Shown here in pieces: positions 19,731-24,847 of a stretch of 24,847 bases of DNA. The stretch covers positions 1-24,847 of IMG/VR virus record IMGVR_UViG_3300048583_000077; one strand, written 5' to 3'. The stretch is from a virus. The stretch's first letter is position 1. Each line of letters starts with the position of its first letter. The notes under the pieces are model-generated. The model ran no database searches. It saw nothing but the letters and a program-made list of their open reading frames with translations, and had not been told where the DNA came from. The position numbers and the translations under genes are program-made.

Positions 19731-20302
19731 TTCTTTCTGCGTAAGAGTGCTGCGAGCCCAATCATTCCCATGATAGCGACACTTGGTTCTGGAATACATG
19801 GAACACTCGGTCCAAGTTTTGTGCTATATTCACCATCAATACCCTGAGCATGAGCAATTGGGTTGGTGAGATTGGTAGAGTCTACAGTCCCAGAACCAGT
19901 GTATGACAACACGACATAAAAACTATCGTTGTTGTTAAAACGCTTGGAACCATTCGATCTATTGGATGTTTCGAAATCAAATGTGATGTGGTCTCTCCCA
20001 AATTTAGCTTCTGGAGCACTAAAAGTTCCCCATTGATTGTAGCTAGTGTCCGTAAACTTCCTAGCGTCCATATTCGTGAAATCGAATGTCACAGAGTGAT
20101 AAAACTCTGAACTTTTCGAAAGTGTGGATTGGACAAAAATACCAATTTGATTGATACCGACATCTTCCAACGAAATTGTCATCCAAGGACCATCACCATA
20201 AGGGGTGATTTCGTTGGTGGTCGGGTTATTCAAATAGAAGTTTTGTGCGCTTGCTGGGAGACAAGCGAGTAACAGCATTAGGGCAACAGTTTTTGTTTTC
20301 AT
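19727..20302 (-). CDS. Secreted PEP-CTERM-tailed protein (191 aa)
   Basis: MKTKTVALMLLLACLPASAQ is a Sec signal peptide with probable cleavage after A19. The mature part is a beta-rich domain of about 150 residues (FYHSVTFDFTNMDARKF; DHITFDFETSN) with no recognised enzyme motif. The C-terminus is a complete PEP-CTERM sorting signal: P171-E172-P173, a hydrophobic helix (VAIMGMIGLAALL) and RRKK. Host exosortase/EpsH-type machinery normally processes such tails, sending the protein to the outer surface or exopolysaccharide. The ATG follows P11 with a 16-base instead of 14-base gap. This is a rare cargo in a phage and the best pointer to the host group. Confidence 0.92.
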   Translation of the reverse strand: MKTKTVALMLLLACLPASAQNFYLNNPTTNEITPYGDGPWMTISLEDVGINQIGIFVQSTLSKSSEFYHSVTFDFTNMDARKFTDTSYNQWGTFSAPEAKFGRDHITFDFETSNRSNGSKRFNNNDSFYVVLSYTGSGTVDSTNLTNPIAHAQGIDGEYSTKLGPSVPCIPEPSVAIMGMIGLAALLRRKK

Positions 20303-20329
20303 ATAAGTATAGTATAAGCTAGTGTTTTA
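20303..20329 (-). promoter_or_regulatory. CACTAG-type promoter P11 (PEP-CTERM unit)
   Basis: Minus-strand TAAAACACTAG (CACTAG at 20319-20324) is followed by CT and TATACT. 16 bases separate CACTAG from the ATG, the only spacing exception. The TAA is the stop of the 20327-20686 gene. Confidence 0.75.
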
Positions 20330-20686
20330 TCGTTCTTTGTAGTTTTCAAACCATTCCTCTAGTGTGAGGACTTTTGGACATTCTCCCATACAACTAAATT
20401 CTCTTCCAGCAAATTTAAAATAGGGCAAATTTGCTCCGTCTTTGGCACGCTCTTCAAATTCAGATCTCCAAATTTCTGCGTATTTCTCAAATTTATCCTT
20501 ATGGTTATCTTTTGGAATTATGGATTGTTGCCATGTTGTGAACTTTTCAAATTTTTCCTTATGATTTTCTGAAAAGGTCAAATAATCAAATTCGAAATCT
20601 TCTTTAGATTCATATTCGAAGGGTATGGTGTCTGTCCCATATCCAGAATATTCATCCCCCCATTCGATTAACATTACGAGTCTCAT
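20327..20686 (-). CDS. Hypothetical acidic protein with internal repeat (119 aa)
   Basis: Unknown function. An N-terminal strand (MRLVMLIEWGDEYSGYG) leads to an acidic, Phe/Tyr-rich middle. Two copies of a similar helix are visible: ENHKEKFEKFTTW and, about 20 residues later, DNHKDKFEKYAEIW, a small internal duplication. The C-terminal part (FKFAGREFSCMGECPKVLTLEEWFENYK) may be a separate small fold. It overlaps the 49-aa gene by ATGA and is last in the P12 unit. Confidence 0.75.
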   Translation of the reverse strand: MRLVMLIEWGDEYSGYGTDTIPFEYESKEDFEFDYLTFSENHKEKFEKFTTWQQSIIPKDNHKDKFEKYAEIWRSEFEERAKDGANLPYFKFAGREFSCMGECPKVLTLEEWFENYKER

Positions 20687-20832
20687 AATTTCCTTATTTC
20701 ATAATATCCCGACAATCCCATAAATTTACTAATGTGAAGAAATACCTTCGCACCAAATTTAGTGTGGAATTTTTTATCTATGGTCCATTCTCGAAATGGT
20801 GGGTCTATACACACCATTACCCATTTTTTCAT
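20683..20832 (-). CDS. Small basic protein (49 aa)
   Basis: A short frame reads MKKWVMVCIDPPFREWTIDK, then KFHTKFGAKVFLHISKFMGL and SGYYEIRKL. It is basic, with one beta strand and one amphipathic helix; no family was recognised. The ATG at 20830-20832 overlaps the Pth2 TGA and its own TGA overlaps the next ATG, both as ATGA. This double coupling makes it a real gene although it is very short. Confidence 0.75.
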   Translation of the reverse strand: MKKWVMVCIDPPFREWTIDKKFHTKFGAKVFLHISKFMGLSGYYEIRKL

Positions 20833-21242
20833 AGTAGTGGCAAGTGGTCTGTTATTCCTTCAAATTTTTCATCCTTGTGTGGACCAATAGCTAAACAAGT
20901 CTTGGTGGGGACACCTTTGAATTCGGTATCACCATTATCGATGATTAAATGAACCACAAGACCAACATCTTCAGCTTTTTGTTTGAGTTCATCTAATTCT
21001 TGTTCAGAGTTAACATATACACAAATTTTTCGAAACGAGTTTTTCAGCCAGTGATCAACTTCTATCCAATGATCGTATGAGAAATCTTTTCCGGTTTCAA
21101 CATACCCAAACTCGGTGTCGCCAGTTTTATATAGCCCACCTTTAGTAATAAAGGACATAGATGCATGTGATGCCTGAGCGCAGGCTTTTCCGGTCCTCAT
21201 TTTAAGATCTTTTCTGATAACGATAACTTGTTTCGTATTCAT
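20829..21242 (-). CDS. pth2: Peptidyl-tRNA hydrolase 2 family protein (137 aa)
   Basis: MNTKQVIVIRKDLKMRTGKACAQASHASM is a clear Pth2 opening ('Q-V-I-V-x-R-x-D-L-x-M-x-x-G-K-x-x-A-Q-x-x-H-A-S'). It includes the catalytic Lys (in TGKACAQ) and the conserved His. The C-terminus has CVYVNSEQELDELKQKAEDVGLV, then HLIIDNGDTEFKGVPTKTCLAIGPHKDEKFEGITDHLPLL, matching the family's 'T-x-L-A-I-G-P' end. An insertion of about 20 residues (TKGGLYKTGDTEFGYVETGK) separates the first helix from the next. Pth2 enzymes release peptides from stalled peptidyl-tRNA. A phage copy could sustain translation when tRNAs are under attack. Confidence 0.92.
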   Translation of the reverse strand: MNTKQVIVIRKDLKMRTGKACAQASHASMSFITKGGLYKTGDTEFGYVETGKDFSYDHWIEVDHWLKNSFRKICVYVNSEQELDELKQKAEDVGLVVHLIIDNGDTEFKGVPTKTCLAIGPHKDEKFEGITDHLPLL

Positions 21243-21478
21243 TCTATAAAATTTGGTATTCGGAATTCTTCTGTTTTAAAAACTTTTGCATAGTCAACAG
21301 ATCCAATCGTATCCCAATGAACTATCATCTGAATTATGAACTCATAAGCATCTTGACACCCTTTAGCGTGTTTACGCTCCAAATCATCTCTTAGGAGATC
21401 ATTGGCTAAAAACATGTTTAAATCTCTATGATGCTTGGAAGCTTTGTAGATGTTCTGAAGTAGTTTTTTATGCGTCAT
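21239..21478 (-). CDS. Small helical protein (79 aa)
   Basis: Not recognised. It is nearly all-helical: HKKLLQNIYKASKHHRDLNM, a second helix (DDLERKHAKGCQDAYEFIIQMIVHW), then VDYAKVFKTEEFRIPNF. His-rich positions (HK, HH, KHAKG, VHW) could bind metal or be chance. The ATG lies 11 bases inside the end of the PrimPol-like gene, and its stop overlaps the Pth2 start by ATGA. Confidence 0.75.
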   Translation of the reverse strand: MTHKKLLQNIYKASKHHRDLNMFLANDLLRDDLERKHAKGCQDAYEFIIQMIVHWDTIGSVDYAKVFKTEEFRIPNFIE

Positions 21479-22160
21479 CTTCTTTCATTCTATAGACGAA
21501 CTTCACTTCATGACCACCTTGATAGGTTCCAACAGGACAAGACATAAGGTCTCCAGACTGGTCAGCAAACTTAGCAATCTTGGGATACCACATCTTATCA
21601 GTGAAGAGATCCTTCTTATCTGCTCTCACAAATACATGATAACCACCGCGAGTCTCTACAACATCACAATATCCATCACATAGATCGATTACAATTTTCA
21701 GAGTCTCATCATTCTTTTCATCGATATCGAAGATGATGAACTTGCGATTACCAGAGATCTTTTGGATTTCTGACATACATTCTGCTTGAGGATTGGAATT
21801 TCTCCCATTACACTCAAGAACTTTAGCCAGTTGTCCGATGGAACGCACTGTAGCCTTCCACAAGTCTCTAGGATTAACACTAATATAACAGGCTAATGCT
21901 TCTTGTGAAACTGGATGGCCATCCAGTTTATAAGCCCCTAATTTACACTCCATCTGAGAAATTTTATCAAATATAAATTCTTTTTTTGCCGTCTTTCTAA
22001 CAAGCTGACCTTTGTCTGATTTTATCCACGGGATGTCGGGACAATATTTTTTCCTAGCAAAAAGAGTCAAATAAAACTGTTCGTGTTCTAGACAATCCGG
22101 CAACCACTCAATATAATTGAGTAATTCTTTTTCATTAGTAATAATTTCGTAAGTTTTCAT
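21468..22160 (-). CDS. Archaeo-eukaryotic primase-like (PrimPol) protein (230 aa)
   Basis: The core signatures of the AEP superfamily occur in order. CYISVNPRDLWKAT (about 91-104) resembles the 'Y-x-x-x-N-P-R' segment. FIIFDIDEK (141-149) supplies the metal-binding D145-x-D147, and ETRGGYHVFV (169-178) supplies the 'G-x-H' motif with H175. A later Asp region (DQSGDLMSCP) may carry the third acid. Such proteins make primers or extend DNA, and many phage/plasmid versions are short like this one. No helicase domain is attached. It lies downstream of the plus-strand LAGLIDADG gene in the P12 unit. Confidence 0.72.
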   Translation of the reverse strand: MKTYEIITNEKELLNYIEWLPDCLEHEQFYLTLFARKKYCPDIPWIKSDKGQLVRKTAKKEFIFDKISQMECKLGAYKLDGHPVSQEALACYISVNPRDLWKATVRSIGQLAKVLECNGRNSNPQAECMSEIQKISGNRKFIIFDIDEKNDETLKIVIDLCDGYCDVVETRGGYHVFVRADKKDLFTDKMWYPKIAKFADQSGDLMSCPVGTYQGGHEVKFVYRMKEDDA

Positions 22161-22179
22161 AAAAGTCTATTCGGTTTGG

Positions 22180-22191
22180 TTAAATATATAC
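22180..22191 (+). promoter_or_regulatory. T4-late-like promoter of homing gene 5
   Basis: TTAAATA is followed by five bases (TATAC) and the ATG at 22192. It has T instead of C at the first box position, but the same spacing. Confidence 0.55.
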
Positions 22192-23055
22192 ATGTCTATT
22201 AGAAAGAAACGCTCTTGCGGGAAAATTAGTGATCATCAAATCAAAAATATTATTAAGCTTTATTTGGAAGGAAATACGACTAAAGAAGTCGCTATTATGG
22301 TTAATTTATCATATACCACTATAATAAAATGTTTGAATGATAATAATATTGATAAACGACCAAGAATTAGGAATTACACGTTAAACGAAAACTATTTCAG
22401 TAGTATTAACACAATCGATAAAGCTTATTTTCTAGGATTCCTATACGCAGATGGAAATATATCAAAGACTAAAGATGGTTATAGAGTTAAAATAGGATTA
22501 CAAGAAAGAGATTCTTATATTTTAGAGAGATTTTCAAATTATTGTGATTTTAGTGGTCCTATTCTTTTCAGAAAAGGCGCAACCGAAAAACATCAAAATC
22601 AAAAGCTTTTACAAATTTATAGTAAAGTGTTCTACGAAAATGCTTGTAAACAAGGATTGCATGATGCTAAGACATTTACTCTCACCTTTCCAAAAATCGA
22701 TCCAGAATTTATTAGCCATTTCATTAGAGGATATTTTGACGGTGACGGAAATGTTTTTATTAAAACATACGACTACCAAACATCAACATCAATCCATTTT
22801 TTAGGAACCTATGAAATGTGTCAATCAATTAAAAATCACCTTAAAACTACATTAAATTTACAATCAGATACTAAAATCGTTACAAAGAAAAACATTTTTA
22901 AATTTACCATCAATGATCGAAAAGACTTACTGAAGATTAAAAATTATTTATACACTGATTCAAAAGATTGTTTTCTTTCTCGAAAACTTGAAAAATTCCA
23001 AGAAGTGGAGAAATATATTCGAGAATACTATGAGTCACACCCCAACAGATATTAG
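22192..23055 (+). CDS. LAGLIDADG homing endonuclease with N-terminal HTH (287 aa)
   Basis: Residues 12-52 form a helix-turn-helix (IKLYLEGNTTKEVAIMVNLS, then YTTIIKCLND), probably extra DNA recognition. The two LAGLIDADG helices are AYFLGFLYADGN (78-89) and FIRGYFDGDGNV (177-188), with acids D87 and D183/D185. The length and layout fit a monomeric enzyme. It sits on the plus strand between the PrimPol-like gene and a Pth2-fold gene, overlapping the latter's stop by 4 bases. The TTAAATA promoter is its own. It is more AT-rich and Lys/Asn-rich than its neighbours, as expected of mobile cargo. Confidence 0.93.
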   Translation: MSIRKKRSCGKISDHQIKNIIKLYLEGNTTKEVAIMVNLSYTTIIKCLNDNNIDKRPRIRNYTLNENYFSSINTIDKAYFLGFLYADGNISKTKDGYRVKIGLQERDSYILERFSNYCDFSGPILFRKGATEKHQNQKLLQIYSKVFYENACKQGLHDAKTFTLTFPKIDPEFISHFIRGYFDGDGNVFIKTYDYQTSTSIHFLGTYEMCQSIKNHLKTTLNLQSDTKIVTKKNIFKFTINDRKDLLKIKNYLYTDSKDCFLSRKLEKFQEVEKYIREYYESHPNRY

Positions 23056-23459
23056 TTACTAGCTAGTCTAAATCCTTTCAAAAATTCGCTAAACTGGAAT
23101 TCTCTTTCGCCATACATCGGATGACCTAATTCATATTTTTCAATATCGAAGTTATAAACATTTTCCCCTACCAAAAATGCGATGGCGCTCATGGCATTAT
23201 TTAAATCGGGTTCATAAAAATTAGCATGCTTGATGTCATACCCCCAAAGTTTTTCTGCTAACTTTAGCATATCACCAGAACTTCCACCATCAAGAATAAT
23301 TACAGTTTTGTCCACATTAGACCATTGGAGATAGTTTTTATCTTGGCCATAACAATTACTATATTCAACAGTAGCATGTAAACTCTGGATTCCCTTTTGG
23401 ATTCCAGATAAATTATACATACAGAAATGATACATTCGTTGCGGCAATGGTCTACTCAT
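23052..23459 (-). CDS. Pth2-fold-like phage protein (135 aa)
   Basis: RMYHFCMYNLSGIQKGIQSLHATVEYS (about 8-34) mirrors the first strand and helix of Pth2 ('x-x-x-Y-N-L-x-x-x-x-x-G-x-x-x-x-H-A'). TVIILDGGSSGDMLKLAEKLWGY and NFYEPDLNNAMSAIAFL (about 81-97) follow the Pth2-like pattern 'E-P-D-L-x-x-x-x-T-A-I-A'. The catalytic Lys position is held by K22 or Q21, so activity is uncertain. I read it as a diverged Pth2-fold protein. Its ATG is 14 bases from CACTAG of P12, and it heads the unit that also contains a standard Pth2. Confidence 0.7.
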   Translation of the reverse strand: MSRPLPQRMYHFCMYNLSGIQKGIQSLHATVEYSNCYGQDKNYLQWSNVDKTVIILDGGSSGDMLKLAEKLWGYDIKHANFYEPDLNNAMSAIAFLVGENVYNFDIEKYELGHPMYGEREFQFSEFLKGFRLASN

Positions 23460-23484
23460 GGGTTGATTGTATCCTAGTGTTTTA
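23460..23484 (-). promoter_or_regulatory. CACTAG-type promoter P12
   Basis: Minus-strand TAAAACACTAG (CACTAG at 23474-23479) is followed by GA, TACAAT and the ATG at 14 bases. It follows the TAA of the 52-aa membrane protein gene directly. Confidence 0.77.
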
Positions 23485-23643
23485 TTATTTCAACTCAACA
23501 TTTTGATTAACGTTGATTTTTACATCAGCATTTTGAAGCATGGAGCATGTCCCAATACCTAAACAAATAAGTAGCGACATAATACCATATCCAACATATC
23601 CCCAAAATTCACTTTTATCACAAGTCTCTTCTTCGTCTGGCAT
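23485..23643 (-). CDS. Small single-pass membrane protein (52 aa)
   Basis: An acidic N-terminus (MPDEEETCDKSEF) is followed by one hydrophobic helix (GYVGYGIMSLLICLGIGTCS, about 15-34) and a polar tail (DVKINVNQNVELK). It is likely inner-membrane with the tail outside or in the periplasm. The ATG at 23641-23643 lies 26 bases inside the 3' end of the preceding gene. The stop is immediately followed by P12. Function unknown; a lysis or superinfection role is possible but unproven. Confidence 0.75.
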   Translation of the reverse strand: MPDEEETCDKSEFWGYVGYGIMSLLICLGIGTCSMLQNADVKINVNQNVELK

Positions 23644-23857
23644 AATTTTTAACTTTCTTATATTCTTCGTTTGTCATTATATTCAGTTCTGTGTCATAGC
23701 ACTCAATTTCCCATCTTTTATATTTAGGCTTAACCATGACATAACAACCATCAATAGAGACAACCCTCCCATATTGACCACATGTTTTATAATCAACATT
23801 AGAGGGTTGTAACAATTTGATAAATGGAATTATTGAAACTGGATCACCTATTTTCAT
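23618..23857 (-). CDS. Small KOW/SH3-like basic protein (79 aa)
   Basis: I start at the ATG at 23855-23857, giving MKIGDPVSIIPFIKLLQPSN; a TTG at 23932 would force a long overlap. The opening 'M-K-x-G-D-x-V' followed by GQYGRVVSIDGCYVMVKPK resembles small SH3/KOW-type beta barrels that bind RNA or protein. The C-terminal 20 residues (NEEYKKVKNYARRRRDL) are strongly basic. The gene overlaps its upstream neighbour by 14 bases and its downstream neighbour by 26. Function not known. Confidence 0.75.
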   Translation of the reverse strand: MKIGDPVSIIPFIKLLQPSNVDYKTCGQYGRVVSIDGCYVMVKPKYKRWEIECYDTELNIMTNEEYKKVKNYARRRRDL

Positions 23858-24038
23858 TTCGGTATTGTTCCAATGCTTCGTGACATCTACCAGCACCAAA
23901 GTAATATTCCATCGCTTGTCTATATTCTTCAAACATAGATACTACTGCGGAACCACTAAGCTTTTCGATTTCTATATCTCTACGAGCTTGGGATAATAGT
24001 TCTTGCAACTTTTCGGTATAATCTATGTAGTCATCCAT
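23844..24038 (-). CDS. Small acidic helical protein (64 aa)
   Basis: Not recognised. It is entirely helical: MDDYIDYTEKLQELLSQARR, then DIEIEKLSGSAVVSMFEEYR and AMEYYFGAGRCHEALEQYRN. It has amphipathic heptad-like spacing, so perhaps a helical hairpin or dimer. A GGAGGAA Shine-Dalgarno formed by the last ligase codons precedes the ATG at 24036-24038. It is directly downstream of the RNA ligase (2-base gap), suggesting co-expression. Confidence 0.75.
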   Translation of the reverse strand: MDDYIDYTEKLQELLSQARRDIEIEKLSGSAVVSMFEEYRQAMEYYFGAGRCHEALEQYRNENR

Positions 24039-24040
24039 AA

Positions 24041-24847
24041 TTAACTTTCTTCCTCCATGTCTTCTTCACCAGTATCTCTAGCAGAGGACTCTCCGATGAT
24101 AAATTTAGGAGATTTGAACTTATACACTGGCTTGCCTTCTCTAGTGTTGTTCTTGAGAACAACACCTTCGTTGATTACACCAGTTGTGCAAATTTCACAC
24201 TTCTTATCAAGATATTTCGCCTTTAGAGCTTCCAGATAATTGGAACCCCAATTTTCATCAAGAGGAATATCAGGAAACAAATCCTGTGCTAGACCTTCAT
24301 AATAAACTGGAACAGTTTGCAATCCAAGTTTAAAAGCAATTCCGCTAATAGTATTAAAATCAAATTCTACGACAGTTCCAAAACTATCAGTTGTGGTTGC
24401 GCGATAAAGTCTAAACTCGGATTCTCCAAGAGGACATCCATAATCATATCCTTTACCGCCCATACTTTGAATACATTTACCCGGAGAAGCATAGCCTACG
24501 ATTTCACCAAACAAGGTGATGCCTTCAGGAATTTGACCAGACAATTCTTTCATATGTCTACCCCAAACGTCATCAGTAAATTTCCCATCGCGACGATTCT
24601 TAAGAACACTTCTACTAGAATAAACTTCAACATATTCGGTCTCTGGATATTTCTTACCGAAAAGACCTAGTAGACTTTCTGTTAGAGTTTTATTTCTCTT
24701 GCAGAGAATATTACCAAAGATAGCACTGGTTCCATGCATCTTAGAAGAGATAGTAATGTGGTCATTTGGATTAAGCACCCAAATATTTTTACCAAGGTGT
24801 TCAGTCTTGTAGTGGAACTTAAATTGTCCTTCTATAATACGTGCCTT
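24041..24847 (-). CDS. Rnl2-like RNA ligase, 5' end cut by the window edge
   Basis: The frame stays open to the right edge (first visible residues KARIIEGQFKFHYKTEHLG), so the true start lies outside. At least 268 residues are present. Ligase motifs: motif I KMHGTSA with the nucleophilic Lys, YSSRS (motif Ia), LFGEIVGY (motif III), INEGVVLKN (motif IV) and YKFKSPKF (motif V). This set matches the Rnl2-like nucleotidyltransferases found in large phages and differs from the Rnl1 at 9139. An insertion with CEIC (near the three-quarter point) and an acidic tail (DTGEEDMEEES) follow the core. The probable role is sealing nicks in RNA duplexes or repairing tRNA. Confidence 0.88.
   Translation of the reverse strand, partial: KARIIEGQFKFHYKTEHLGKNIWVLNPNDHITISSKMHGTSAIFGNILCKRNKTLTESLLGLFGKKYPETEYVEVYSSRSVLKNRRDGKFTDDVWGRHMKELSGQIPEGITLFGEIVGYASPGKCIQSMGGKGYDYGCPLGESEFRLYRATTTDSFGTVVEFDFNTISGIAFKLGLQTVPVYYEGLAQDLFPDIPLDENWGSNYLEALKAKYLDKKCEICTTGVINEGVVLKNNTREGKPVYKFKSPKFIIGESSARDTGEEDMEEES

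Noticed and set aside
23858-23932. Upstream extension of the KOW-like gene from a TTG
   Set aside because: It would overlap the preceding gene by 89 bases with a weak start codon, and the ATG gives the expected M-K-x-G-D opening.
1-24847. tRNA genes, rRNA, transposases, integrase or a multi-spacer CRISPR array
   Set aside because: I looked for cloverleaf-like sequences, CCA ends, terminal inverted repeats with transposase motifs and regularly spaced repeats, and found none that I could support.

Overview
This window looks like an early/accessory region of a large T4-like tailed phage (myovirus). It is AT-rich and packed with small overlapping genes. It carries an Rnl1-type and an Rnl2-type RNA ligase, SPFH, YqeY and Pth2 proteins and many free-standing homing endonucleases, and has no ribosomal or central-metabolism genes. 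One secreted protein ends in a PEP-CTERM sorting tail of the kind common in Verrucomicrobia, so a verrucomicrobial (or other exosortase-bearing) host is my inference. No structural or packaging genes are present.

Layout. Nearly every gene is on the minus strand, in about twelve short transcription units read right to left. Neighbours inside a unit usually overlap by ATGA or abut as TAATATG. At each unit border there is a conserved minus-strand element: (T)AAACACTAG, two bases, a TATAnT-like -10 box, then the start codon. In 10 of the 11 copies that have a start codon directly downstream, exactly 14 bases separate CACTAG (or CACTAC) from the ATG. The element starts at, or directly after, the stop codon of the preceding unit. 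This geometry puts the expected transcription start on the A of the ATG, so leaderless mRNAs are likely. The only plus-strand genes are five homing endonucleases (one HNH, one GIY-YIG, three LAGLIDADG), each placed between minus-strand genes. Each has its own T4-late-promoter-like (C/T)TAAATA box, in four cases 5 bases before the ATG.

Units from left to right: (i) 1-1990, unknown genes interrupted by the HNH gene; (ii) 2013-3643, a nucleoside 2-deoxyribosyltransferase-like enzyme, a DIP1984/septicolysin-like protein and a structured leader; (iii) 3644-6315, two small proteins, a solitary type I-C-like CRISPR repeat, a metallophosphoesterase, a thioredoxin-fold protein lacking its nucleophilic Cys, and YqeY; (iv) 6316-8178, a winged-helix-like protein and a full WGR-regulatory-catalytic PARP; (v) 8176-11144, RNA ligase 1 and unknown proteins; (vi) 11142-12948, a P-loop kinase; (vii) 12946-14115, a 2H phosphoesterase-like protein; (viii) 14116-18747, an SPFH lipoprotein, small membrane proteins, a SLOG/DprA-like protein and a second P-loop kinase; (ix) 18745-20329, a histidine phosphatase and the PEP-CTERM protein; (x) 20327-23484, Pth2, a PrimPol-like protein and a second Pth2-fold protein; (xi) 23485-24847, small genes and an Rnl2-like RNA ligase cut by the window edge.

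How they may work together (inference): ligases, P-loop kinases, 2H and metallophosphoesterases fit RNA end healing and sealing, as when phages counter tRNA-cutting defences. PARP, deoxyribosyltransferase and SLOG proteins suggest NAD/nucleotide-based host manipulation. The most exciting non-coding signal is the lone CRISPR-repeat mimic at 4139-4166, a candidate RNA anti-CRISPR.
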